Source: Beroe ovata
Taxonomy: Eukaryota; Ctenophora; Nuda; Beroida; Beroidae
Length of the DNA stretch: 64,000 bases
Reading direction: 5' to 3'
Assembly (NCBI GenBank): GCA_946803715.1
Contig: CAMPET010000129.1
Location: forward strand, 9,872 to 73,871
The notes below the pieces were generated by a model. That model was given only the letters and a program-made list of their open reading frames with translations, was not told the origin of the DNA and ran no database searches. Below, piece after piece: positions 22,301-33,288 of this stretch (the first letter of the stretch is position 1; every line of letters begins with the position of its first letter). The translations under genes and the position numbers were made by a program.

Positions 22301-23533
22301 GTGACTACTCGAGAAACCGAACTTTTCCTCACATCTCTGTTCCCGCAGACGAACTCTCACTTCATCGTGGCATACTATTTCAACACCGTTCCCCGGTTTA
22401 TCATCCTTATATTCGCTATGGGGGTCGCGTTTGGCGTATCACTCGCCGTGGGATTCCTTCTTGTCATGCAGGTAGAGTCACAGCCCAAGATTGATCTGGG
22501 AGATTGTCACTAAATTTTCTAATATCTTACTAGATCTTATAGAAAATCGCTAATATCTCATTCATTCCCAACCTCTCTCTCAGCTTCGTGACATATCACA
22601 CAACACAACGAGTATTGAAGTGTGGATTATCAAGAAAGCAAAGTGGAGACACAACATATTGGGAAGTGACTTTGTCTACCCCTACGATCTGGGATCTAAG
22701 TGGGAAAACCTGACACAAGTCGTGAATATGTCGAATTTCGCAAGGGTAGGAGGGGAGGGAATTGGGGCGGTAACACTGTTACATCACTTATTACCATGGT
22801 AACATCATCATTTTGTTGTTACCATGGTTCCTGTCATCATTCGTTGTTACCATGGGTCCCATCATCATTTCGTTGTTACCACGGGTTAATACCAGGGTGA
22901 CGGATACACATGGCCAGTTGTTCCTGGTACAGACCAGTACACTTTCACCGAGGAACAACGTCTTCAGAAGGAAGCAAAGCGGCTACGCATGGTATGGTTT
23001 TTGATCCGCAATTAAGCTGAGCACGTCACACGCACAAACACTCACACACACTCACAATCACGCACGCACACACACTCACACACACTCCATATTCAGGTGC
23101 AACACACGATCGTTACTCCATATAACTGTGAGTGGTTCTCTGGCTTGACACTCCGGGATCCACTGCTGTTCTGTGTGTGTAACGCAATAGATGACAAGTA
23201 CTTGGCACTACGCCAGGGGGATGTTGTCATGGTGTCACGGTGGAGAAAGTGAGTTCAAGCGCAAGGAAATATTTGAGGGTATTTTGGCAAAAATTTGATG
23301 TTTTTGAGACTAATTTTTCATCACAGACGCTGGTTGTACGGTTGTGTTCAACGGAAAATGAAGAACAAGAGTGGTCGATTTATCGGTTAGTATCTTACTT
23401 TTTTCTCTCGTAAATCCGACGGAGTTATAGAGATATTGACTCCCCCGGTTTCCCAGACAGGGAAGTTGCGGGGTGGTTTCCCCGGGTCTGTGCCATGGAG
23501 GTTGCTGAGCAACCGGATAAGAAGAGGGATTAG
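18975..23533 (+). CDS. ZDHHC6: Palmitoyltransferase ZDHHC6, complete, 10 exons
   Basis: ER-membrane DHHC S-acyltransferase. Exons: 18975-19139, 19341-19472, 20127-20209, 20818-20974, 21262-21384, 21513-21674, 21814-21909, 23097-23248, 23327-23385, 23457-23533, giving 401 aa against 413 in human. Start ATG has a good context (GTCACCATGT). Cys-rich domain: C108-x2-C111, C116, HHC at 120-122, C125, C128 and the catalytic DHHC at 133-136 within [19 protein letters not shown] follows TM2. NTTSIEVW (227-234) is the TTxE-type motif. Four membrane segments fit near 15-36, 63-83, 150-172 and 192-216. The C-terminal half is SH3-like ([21 protein letters not shown]), as in vertebrate ZDHHC6. It ends KKRD, a KKxx ER-retrieval signal matching human KKNR. 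Exon 4 (3' part) to exon 7 occur a second time at 21980-22991 through an allelic duplication, so the literal sequence would give a garbled model. Confidence 0.95.
20608..20655 (+). repeat. tRNA-SINE-like Pol III promoter fragment in ZDHHC6 intron 3
   Basis: TGTCGTAGTGG at 20613-20623 fits the A box (TRGYNNARNNG) at 10 of 11 positions. GTTTCGATTCC at 20642-20652 fits the B box (GGTTCGANNCC) at 10 of 11. Downstream sequence does not fold into a tRNA, so a tRNA-derived SINE head is more likely than a tRNA gene. Confidence 0.45.
20898..21945. repeat. Allelic duplicate segment B, copy 1
   Basis: Contains ZDHHC6 exon 4 (3' part) and exons 5-7. Repeated at 21980-23000. A single N lies at 21979. Confidence 0.93.
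21715..21810. repeat. Tandem GTTGTTACCATGG repeat in ZDHHC6 intron 6
   Basis: Three to four copies of a unit of about 30 bp with core TTGTTACCATGG. The other allele copy (22790-22892) has one extra TTACCATGGTAAC unit, so the array is length-polymorphic. Confidence 0.7.
21980..23000 (+). repeat. ZDHHC6: Allelic duplicate segment B, copy 2
   Basis: Second copies of ZDHHC6 exon 4 (21980-22056, partial), exon 5 (22349-22471), exon 6 (22584-22745) and exon 7 (22896-22991), encoding nearly the same residues (for example AREST-type change TIPRF to TVPRF). Intron lengths differ slightly, including the TTGTTACCATGG array. Exon 8 follows in unique sequence. Confidence 0.93.
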
Positions 23534-26500
23534 GTGTTGCTATGGTTGCTTTGGTTGCCGGGGAGTTTCGTCTACTAAAGAAACCAGAAATCGTTGTTTA
23601 TTACCATGGTTTAGTTACCATGGGTAGTATTTTGGTAGCTATGGTTACCACAATAGTAAGCTATCCCTTGTTTAAGGGGGAGGTAACAGTTTCAGGTTAT
23701 ATCAGCACGATAATCATGCAGGTCAATGATTACATTATTCTGTCCGATTTTTGATCATCATGAACAGCATCATGTTGTTTAGAAATCAGACCCTCTCAAC
23801 AGCCATCTTGCTGTTGATAAATAACAACTATGATAGTCAGTGCCTCTTATAGCAGATGTAATGATAGTTTTGCGGTATCAAGTATTTGTGAATTATTGTT
23901 GGTGGTTTGGAATAGTTTTTTGATACTCCACTTTGTTAGCTGTGATAGAGATTTGTTTTCGCGGAATAACGTTTTTCCATAAACTCCATGAAGTTGATAT
24001 AAAACTTAGATAGAAAATTCGAATACTGAAATTTTGGATAACATAATTTGCACCAAACATCAGCTTCAGAAAATACACGTGTTTCTTCGAGGGTCAAGAA
24101 GGTCACGTGATTCAAAATTGAAAGCTATTCAATTTTGATCAATCAAATTTGATTTACACTTTATGCTGCATCAGGTTTAAAACGATGAAAGTTTCTCTAT
24201 CAACGCTTAGAACCGTGGTCACGTGAGAAAATCAGAAAGTTGCTTGATTAATTTGACAATTTTTCTCTCTAACAGATGTAAAAGAGGTCTAGAGTTAATT
24301 TGAAGATTAAAATTTGAGACTTCGATCAAATTCAATTGTATCTAACAAGAGAGTTGTAGGACTGATGCAGTAACAATCAACTTGCTTGAAAATGCTTCTA
24401 TGAAATTTACTAAAGAAAGTAAAGGAGCGATAATAAAACGGTTTTTTCACGTTTATCTGACTTGAACCTAAGATTTGAAGTTAGCGAAATGATTGGGGTC
24501 AGAGGGGTCAATTAAATCATACAGGAACAGGGTCAGGGCTAACCCATATGCCCTAATCTCCTCCCACTGATGAGCAGTAGAAGAAAGAGCGATCCCTGCA
24601 TCATCATCCTCTCCAGTCCTCCCATCTTCATATTGTGTCAACTCTCACTTCTCACTTCTCAGGTACTATTTGGAACCTATTGTTCATTACCACTTTTTCT
24701 TGAGTTCTCTTGAGTTCTTCGCTTTGCAGGTGTAACCTGTAACCACTAACCAAATCGAATCTCTTCAGGAGGTGTATATGGATGTGTTGAAAATGCCCAA
24801 GGGTAGACAGTCTGAGAGCCGTAAGGATATTCCGAGACATCCCCTCTTCCCCTGCCCTCCTTGCTATGATGTGAGTTGCACGTGCGCGCGCGCGTCACTG
24901 ATATTCATCGCTACTCTTTGTCACGTCTTCAATTGGTCATGGGGGGGGTCGATTGACGTTAGCAGTAGCCACGATCGGCGACTACCATAATGGATATTTC
25001 ATTTAGTTCTTCCTCTCTAATGCGCGCACTTGTCTCCGCCTTTATCAAGATTACTATAATGGTAACCGCGTCACGTGACTATGCCGTGGACCCTTTGTCG
25101 AACAAAACCATGGTACTTTGTTTCGCTATTATATACCCAATTCACGCAGCATACCATGTCGCTCACTCAGTGCTAAAAGGTTTTACAGCACTTATCCACC
25201 CTGTTCAGTAAGAGTGAATATAATATGCGTGTTCCATTGACGCGGGGAAGAGATGGGTTTATGAAGGAGCAAACAATCCGCATTGGTAGGGAAGAAGGGA
25301 GATTTATGAAGGAGCAAATCATCACGCGGTTTACAAAGATGAAACTGAGTCCATTAACAGAAATCAAGCCTGTTCATGATATGATATATGTATGACGAAT
25401 GATGCCATTATGTACTAGACAAAGGACGATTTTCATTGGATCAAGAGGTTGTGTTCGCATATTACCGATCGAGCGATCAAAATCGGTCGGATTTCATTAT
25501 GACAACACGCTCACGCATATATATTCATACTTATTGGGATGCACGAAAAGTGCTCCTTCAGAAAACAAAAAAGCACTTAACTTCGGCACGTGTTGACTAA
25601 CTCTTTTCACAGCGCCTTTAGACGGGCTTTGAGTACCCTGAGACTTGATTTGCCACGTGATCGTATAAATGCGTGTCACGTGATTCGTGGTGCTTTCAGA
25701 GCATCGCTTTAGTAAATAAAGTAAACCGAATATATATATTGTCGAATAATGAAATCTCTGATTCAACCGCCATCCTTGGTTGTCGTCGATTGGTCTCAAC
25801 ACACCATCATCAATTCTCGATGCGTTGATCTAATCTGAACTGTGTCTCAGGCGCACGTGTGCGTGCCCTCCCCCTACTCTTGATATCAGGGGGTTTTATT
25901 GCGAGTGAAAGTGCAATTCACCCTCAAGTGTAAATGACCAGGTATATAATATATTCCCTGTTGAGCGGTGAACACTTTCAGCATATAAACCATTCCTTCT
26001 CCTGAAGACGGTGATACCCACTATTGGGACTTGCTAAGTGTGAGTGCGAACATGTGTGTGTTTCGATCCTTGAACGCCACACCACTGTGTCAAAATATAA
26101 TTTATACTAATACTGCACACAGCACTTGGACCTCACATGACCCCTGATTGTCACGTGGCAACGCGCTGCTTGTCACGAGATATTTCCATAGTTTGTGTCA
26201 CGTGATGCGTCACGCACGTGCGCTGTGGTGCGCGCGTCACATGACCACATTTCAGCCAATATAAGAACCTGGAATAGGGGGAGGGGAGTTTGCACTTATT
26301 ATTGAAGATTGTCGTAATACCCCTCTCTCGCTGTCGAAACGTGCACTTTACACACGCAAGAATCGAGAACATGATGCGAACTTCTGTGCATTTATAAAAT
26401 ACTTCTCAAAGTCATTTAATCCGTCCACCTTGAGCAAGTTGAGAATATGGGCAGTTTCTGAGCCGCGCTACCTCTCTTCACACGCGCTACCAGCTTCCTA

Positions 26501-26852
26501 CGTTCTAGTATCTTGGCAATAATTAACAGATTTATAACAGCTGTATGAATTTTCGAAGCTTGCCCGCTTCTCCAATCCACACACTTGAATCTTGTTAGTG
26601 GTTCTCTCTCGTGTGAGTTCTCAACTTGAGGAAATGTTTAGTTTTTCTAGTTTTTGAGGAAATGTTTAGTTTTTCTAGCTCTGAGTTGCTTGAACCACTC
26701 CTCCCACTTCCAGCGATTTTCTCTGACAAATAATAATGTTGAATTTGGAAAATACAGGTCTCTAATATCAGCATCAATCTCAGATCTATTCTAGGATATT
26801 ATTCCCCTACTCGTAGTGGTAAAAAACCATGGCCTAACCCCAACTTTCCCCT
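23534..26852. other. Long stretch with no clear gene
   Basis: Between the ZDHHC6 stop and the zinc-finger gene. It holds CACGTG-rich sequence (25660-26230) and one exon-like segment at 24769-24870 (listed separately). Nothing else could be supported. Confidence 0.5.
24769..24870 (+). CDS. Exon-like segment, possibly upstream exon of the zinc-finger gene
   Basis: CTCTTCAG precedes an open 102-bp phase-0 segment (EVYMDVLKMPKGRQSESRKD... to ...FPCPPCYD), followed by GTGAGT. A phase-0 join to an acceptor at 26853 would give a frame different from the zinc-finger frame. It is therefore either part of another transcript or a chance segment. Confidence 0.3.
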
Positions 26853-26870
26853 CCAGCATCAGTCTGAGTC

Positions 26871-29233
26871 ATGCAAAATGACATATCATCGGTTACCGCG
26901 GACAGCGTTTGTACGTGGTCTGTCTCAAGTAAGAAGTTCTACTGTAGCTACCCTGGGTGTGGGAAGGAGTTTAACCGATCTGGAACACTCAAGAGACATT
27001 ACCGCATGCATACTGGTGAGTGCATGTGCAATGTGCAATATTTGCATGTGCAGTCTTGCATTGGGATATCATCGTCATTCTGGAAAATGAGTCTTCCTTT
27101 TTCATTGGGATTGCAGTAAAGGAGTTTTTTTTTCGATATTTGTTCATCAGACGAACATTACCAATCTTCACATCACGTCTCAATGTCATGTCATAATCTT
27201 CACAATGTCATGTCATAATTTTCACAACCTCGTACCAGGTGAACGACCGTATCATTGCACGTGGCCTGACTGCGAGAAGAAGTTTTCTCAACTGGGGAAC
27301 ATGAAGCGACATCTGAACACCCACACCGGCTGTAAGCCCTACCAGTGTCAGGTGAGGGGGAGAGAGTGAGGGGAGAGGGGGGTAATTGTCAGGTGAGGGG
27401 GAGAGAGGGAGGGGAGAGGGGGGGTAATTGTCAGGTGAGAGAGGGAATCGGGGGTGTGGTGAGTGTGATGTCAGGTGAGGGGAGGAAAGGGGTGAGATAG
27501 GGAGGGATGGAGTGAGGGAGAGAGAGAGCTGAGAGGTGAGAGAGGTGATGGATGAGAAAGGATGGCAGTGAGAGGGCGAGGGGAGGGTGGGGAGGGATGA
27601 TAAGAGAGAGAGAAGGTCGAGTATGGAAGTGAAATAGTAAAACGCGATGTGAAACATATTTGATCTTATTTTCAGATGTGTCACAAAGCCTTCTCCCAGT
27701 CTATATCTCTCAAGAGGCATTCCAGAACTCACATTTCGTCCGGTGACCCCGTTCTTCGTGACCAGGTAACTCTTCACTTTTCATTGAAAAGCATTGAAAA
27801 GTTTCAATGCTACGGAGATGAAAGTTGTGCCAGTATTTTTCGATTCTTAGTGAAAAATAATTCCGGTCACTATCGAATAAAGTGAATGTTTCTATGATAT
27901 TCTTGATATTGGTGTCAATCAATACAGAATACATTTATTTCAGAACTTGAGTGATTCACCCAGGGATGACACCAGAGGTCACGTCATTGAGTTCACCAGG
28001 GTAAGTAAGAGATGCGATTCCTCCCCTTCTTATCACCCTGAACTACTGTACTATTGTAGTTCATTCTCTAGAATAGACTAGAATTCTGTTTTCGTCGAGG
28101 TTGTTGTCATCAAAATGGCATTTTCAGAATTTCCTCACATCGAACCTTCACGATCTGACAGCTCCCACTCTTCTACGAACAGCAAAGAAGTCCCATCTCT
28201 CAACCCCTTCCCGGCGCCTCTTCCACAACACATCCTCTCCCCTGCACTCGCCGGTGGAACGCCTCTTGCACAGGACCTCCCCTCACTCCTGCGGTGAGGA
28301 TCGCCTCCTCCACACACCACCCACTGGATCAGCCGCTGTGATCTTCCTCAAATCCTTGACCCGACCCATCCTACAGCTACAACAGATAGCAACAACAGTG
28401 CTTGACACCGGTAAAACTGAAATCGCCAGTGTCAAAACCGGTGTCAAGAAAACACCGGTCGTTGACACCACTTTCCACACACTGTTACCGATTGTAATCC
28501 AAGTGGTACAAAACTCGATAAGTTTGTTGACAGCATCAGAGCTGATAACCCTGGTGTCAACAATTCGTTCTATGCTGTGCTGTGCGTGTGCTGTCTGTAT
28601 GTTGTGCAAGCTAAACGCTTTCGATTGAAGTGTAGCTTAAAAGTAGAATAAAGTGTAGCCCAAAATGGATCCAAATGATGGCTAATCGTAGTATGAGACA
28701 TGATCAGGAAATTGATGATCGGTGTCAATTTCGCCCAATCAAACTACAATGATTCTGCTGTTCTGATTGTAAAGTTGGGTTTTCCTCAGCCGCAAACTTT
28801 TGTTATCAATGACTCCAAATTCCGAGAAGTTCAACCATCAAAAGTGAAGAAGCTGAAATTCGCAATTTCTCAGTTCTGTTCATGTGTCAAGGATCCTGCT
28901 GAGATAATCTGTGAGATTAGTTCACACTGGGGTTAGAATATGAAAAAGTGTGTGGTACTTATACACGCTTTTTATGAAATGTTTGCAACCCAATCAGCTA
29001 ATTGGATTGTAAATAAGGTGTGAATTGTTGTGTCACGCGAAGGTTGGAAATCAGTGGATTGCTCAATGAAACAAAATTTCAGAAATTAAACGAATTAAAC
29101 CTCTGAAAATTTCAGAAATCGATATAAAAAATTGGCGATTTTGTCAGTGAAATTGTGTTGTGACTGATAGGTTTTTCAGTTGGAGGAACCAATGAAGACA
29201 GAGCGGAATTCGGATTCACAGATTATGGTGAAG
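26871..29233 (+). CDS. C2H2 zinc-finger protein with three fingers (3' end unresolved)
   Basis: Likely a nuclear DNA-binding protein. Exons: 26871-27015, 27239-27351, 27676-27765, 27944-28000, 28128-28293 and probably 29180-29233. Fingers 1 and 2 are C-x4-C types (C25/C30/H43/H47; C55/C60/H73/H77) and finger 3 is C-x2-C (C85/C88/H101/H105). The linkers are TGERPYHC and TGCKPYQC. This spacing is shared with KLF/SP, WT1/EGR and TFIIIA-like proteins. The recognition helices (RSGTLKR, QLGNMKR, QSISLKR) do not match KLF or EGR, so no orthologue is named. The fingers sit at the extreme N-terminus. The tail is Ser/Thr/Arg-rich and low complexity. Exon 5 in the phase set by donor GGGTAAGT reads [10 protein letters not shown]..., exits in phase 1 and fits the exon at 29180. 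If the second donor (28004) is used, another open frame stops at 28295-28297. ATG 26871 is chosen because an in-frame TGA lies at 26865. Confidence 0.8.
27346..27620. repeat. Purine-rich G/GA minisatellite in zinc-finger intron 2
   Basis: Strongly strand-asymmetric GGGGGAGAGAGGGAGGGG-type sequence with repeated GGTAATTGTCAGGTGAG units. Runs of three or more G are dense enough for G-quadruplex formation on the + strand. Confidence 0.75.
28395..28475. repeat. TGACACC motif cluster
   Basis: CTTGACACCGG, GTGTCAAAACCGG, GTGTCAAGAAAACACCGG and GTTGACACCACTTT. Member of the dispersed TGACACCACT family, in both orientations. Confidence 0.5.
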
Positions 29234-29295
29234 GTGAGTTTCTAAGTCATCATGAATTCATTTCTAGGTAGTTGCGAATTAAACTTTCAAATTTC

Positions 29296-29440
29296 TTGAT
29301 GACACCACTTTGTACACCACTACGTTACATGACACTACTCCACACTCTGACACCACTATGCTCTCTCACTCTGACACCACTATGCTCTCTCACTCTGACA
29401 CCACTCCACACTCAGACAGTTGACACCATTCCGATCTTTG
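29296..29440. repeat. TGACACCACT-type minisatellite
   Basis: At least five TGACACCAC(T) units spaced 20-30 bp apart, two of them within identical CTCTGACACCACTATGCTCT repeats. Confidence 0.8.
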
Positions 29441-29500
29441 ACACACTCCATCGACACAATCCGAAATTAGAATGTTTACAATATTTACTCTATCGCTCAG

Positions 29501-29590
29501 TGCGCGCTCCAAGAAAATGTAATCGCGCGCGACACAAATTGGCAGATGTCTTTGCGACCGACGTGACGTGTGACACTTGTTTGAAAATGC
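29501..29590. repeat. Dispersed repeat, copy related to 63150-63235
   Basis: CGCGCGCGACACAAA followed by CAGAT and TTTGCGACCGACG appears here and at 63150-63235 with the same order and spacing. Confidence 0.55.
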
Positions 29591-32500
29591 GTCCCCAAAA
29601 AAGGAAAGAACTGCTTGAGACAGAATTTAGACCCCCACACGGCATTCCCTCTCCTACACTAACACTCTTCTGCATCATTCACCATCATTCCAATTCGAAG
29701 AGAGAGCAGTATATTTTGCGTCACAGGAATGAACAAGTAGCAACTTTCCTGGCATGGATACCAACGGTTATAAATTGCAACATTGTTCTTCCTGTTGCTA
29801 TGGCTTCCCGATTTTACCACCCGCCCTGAAATCTCGCCCTGAACCCAGGGCAATAATTGGTGTGTCAATGTGAAAGTGATTAAGATACGTGCATAGACAC
29901 GACACTCCCTTGCCGCAAGTTAAAAAGTAGCGGAATATTCCAGGAATGTAAAGTTTGAGTAGCTGTGTAAGCCTGGCTTCGGATAAGGAAATGGGGGAAT
30001 ACGGGGAGTGCCCATCTTTTGTCAATGTCCATCGATTGTCTTTCAGTTGAAAACTTGGAGCGCCCGTGATTTCTTTTTTTGTCTTTTTTAGGTAGGGTCA
30101 TCATTAAAAAGTTTAAATGTTTGATTATCGAGCTTAGGATTCCAACTAAAAACTACTCAAATACCGACTCTAATTAATATATTAAAATACTCACATTTTA
30201 CAAACTTATATTTATAAGGGAGTGCCCGCAAAAAGTTACGAAACGAATTAAATTTTCTCTGAACCTCTTATTTTCTAATTTCTAATTAATCCTAGCCTGT
30301 CTCATCACGGAAAGACTCTTTCCTTTCTCCGTCACCTGTCTCTCTCTCTCTGTCACTTTTCCCTCGAAAAAGGGGCGTGTCCGTCTAGAAGAGCTTGTCT
30401 TCTTCCTCACTTCATTAAATCCTGACTTCAGTGATGTTTCTGCTGTCTAATGTCGACTATCACCCTCGGTTTTAGAATTGAACTCCCTCCCCTCCCCCTA
30501 ACGGTGTTTTTGCCAGGTGTTGTCTAGAACATTCTGTTCATTCTCTTCCTGACCATACATCGGTATTAAACAAATGCATCCCTCTTCCCCTCCTTCCCCC
30601 TCCCTGATCTCTTCTGCACAAGCTTCCTCTTTTTCCTGCTTAGTATATCATAGTGAAGCCCTGACATTCATAATAGCTGATGCCAGCTATACTAAACTCA
30701 CAGTTCACGCACGCTGTTATCGTCATTCGCTTGCGTTTTTGCCAGAATCTTCCTACCCAAATTATCGTAACCGTGAATATTTCGATAACGTTTGATGATT
30801 TAAAGGGAGTAAACTGTTCAATATTTGATATGAATTAAAGGTGGTTGTGACGAACATATATATAGAAACACGTTTATTAAAAGAGGGGGCGTGCCACAAT
30901 TAGCAAGCCTTACAATTTCATATTTATATAGCTGATAATTGCATAAATGTTTATTTTTAAACATATATCTCCCCTCCCTTCTACCTTTCCCTCGAGCACT
31001 CATGTTCCTTGGAATTTGTTCAGTAACTATACTATCCGAAATTCCGATTATAATTCTCTAGCCCAACTCTCTAGAGGAATGTTGGGGAAAATATTTCCTT
31101 TTTAGCTCCAAATTTAATGAATTTTTTCTTCGATTTAGGGGGTCACGATAATCGTATCCAGTGATGATGATTGGCTGCATTCCTTAGTTAATAAAATATA
31201 GTCGTGCTATTGCTAATGAAGGCGGGCGATTTTTCTACATCAAATCAAGTTTCTTACCCAATTTCGGTGCAATTTTCATTCCAAACAGCCCAACCTCTCC
31301 ATTTATACATCGAAATATAAAGTCGGATGATTTCATTATTCAGAAATTATAGTGCCAGATTATTTTCTTGTTATACAAACGTAAGTAGCTCCACTCCTGG
31401 ATCCATAATTAGCAACATTCCTTTCTCATGGCCGTTGGCATGCGGCGTGATTTTTCTCCAATCGGATGATTTTTGCCGCCATATTTAGCATGAATTCGAC
31501 TATCACAAATATAGGAATAAGTTGGGCTTTTAGATTAGTAGGTCAATACATTGCGTGGAATTCGGAACTCGAAAGTGATGCTATTCCTAGTTTTTGTCAA
31601 ATCATCTCTGATTATGACAAATCATCTCAAATCATCTCTGATTATGATTGTGATGAGAGTTGAGCGATATCGTTTTTTTCTTGGTAACATTTTGGTACAA
31701 CAAGTAGGTTCTTCAATTGCTGCTTTTGATCTTCACTATCAGGGAGTTGTTTGGTCTAATTTGATGGAGCCGTGTCATGAATCAAGTTTGGAATGAAAAA
31801 AAATCTTCTTTGTTAGCAATAGCTGGAAACGATTCCCGAATGTTGACGTGAAACGGTGTTTCTGGACGTCAATATTTCGAACGAATAGCGTCACAATAGT
31901 ATCTAATCGATCGGTAAACAGTTAATTCGTCGCGTATGATGTCAAGGCACCACAGCATGATGCGAGTACACCGTTTCTTGACGCATTTTGTGACGCATTT
32001 TGCAAATATTTATATTAGAATTTAATCGTCACCATGCAACCAATACAGAAATTTTGGTAGCCATTTTGAATCTTCTTAATTAGTGTAGCTCTCTTCGGCA
32101 AAGGGTTTAAAGACTCTTCAAAGTGCAAACTTGATTCCGTCGACACAGAAATCTTCTTGATTTTGTGCGGGAGATTTTGCCGGTGGTCGTAAACTAATTT
32201 CAACTGTTGGAATTTGAGCTATGCGCCGCTGAAAATAGCTCCCATCTAATTACTAAGTCATTCATTTCCGTTATTGCGTAATCTATGCAGTTGCTTGAGG
32301 GAAAATGTTTAATGGTCATCATGACACCATTGAGGTTAGAAGAAGGTCGCTGCAATATGTTTGAACTGGCCAAATTCCTCGAATTTCTGTCTCTTGAGAT
32401 TGCCTTAAATAAAGCTTGATCGAGACGTTAAACTCCGTGTTTAAAATGAAATCGAAAAATCTCAGTCTTATATAAGATAGAGACACTGTTCATTATATTA

Positions 32501-33288
32501 TTGATTTTTTCTCCTCACTTCGCGACAGTATGTGATTATTTAACTCTCACATTTCTTCCCAAAACTCTCCACATTCGAGCTCAACACAACGAACAAGTTT
32601 TTGCCGAACTACTGAGAGTCAAGAAGGATAGGATATAATCAAATCCGAATATATTAGCCGAGGATCTTATAAAGTCTCTTGAGTATACAAAAATCCACCC
32701 CGCCCTCGTTATAATGGTGTCCGAGCAAAAATTTATATCGCCGTCATCGAATTTGCTGCCCTAAATACCAAGGATTCCTTTGTAATTGTTTAATAGCCCT
32801 ACCATCGGCAAAGGGGGTCCTAGAAATTCCATTGTTGTTGTAATAATGCGAGAGTTTTTCCTATCTAGTGACACAACCACGCCCTATAGGTTTTACGGCA
32901 TTTCTTTCATTGATAGACTTTAAAGTCTGACTTACATATTACAACAAAGGAGGAAAGGCGTTTATTTATGTTTAACTTTTTCCCATTTTTAATGACACAA
33001 TCGTAAATCGGACAGAAGGTATTGTTATCTGTGTCAAAACTGCGTTCCAAATGTCTGGATTCACACTTTTGGCAGCACAAAAGCCTATCTTATGATTGAT
33101 AGGTTTTGAAACAGGCTTCCTTGGATCAGTTGCTCCTTTCCAATATCGTTGAATTCAGTTCTTCGCCGAATTTTGCCTTGCTTGCCCTGCCCAACATTGC
33201 AATTTGTTCGACCTCGTTTTTCTCTTGAAATTGCTACTACTTCTCACACCCCTATGTTTTGTTCTAGATATTTATATCTAGATTCAGA

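Larger units (their letters stand above)
29234..33288. other. Long stretch without a supported gene
   Basis: Holds the TGACACCAC array at 29296-29440 and a dispersed-repeat copy at 29501-29590. It also has a CT-rich tract at 30330-30620 and AT-rich sequence beyond. No frame here shows family resemblance or phase-consistent splice sites. Part may be 3' UTR of the zinc-finger gene or promoter of the TGF-beta-like gene. Confidence 0.5.

Noticed and set aside
28700-28936. 78-codon open frame on the plus strand
   Set aside because: No splice logic, no homology seen, and located beyond the zinc-finger coding exons in AT-rich DNA.
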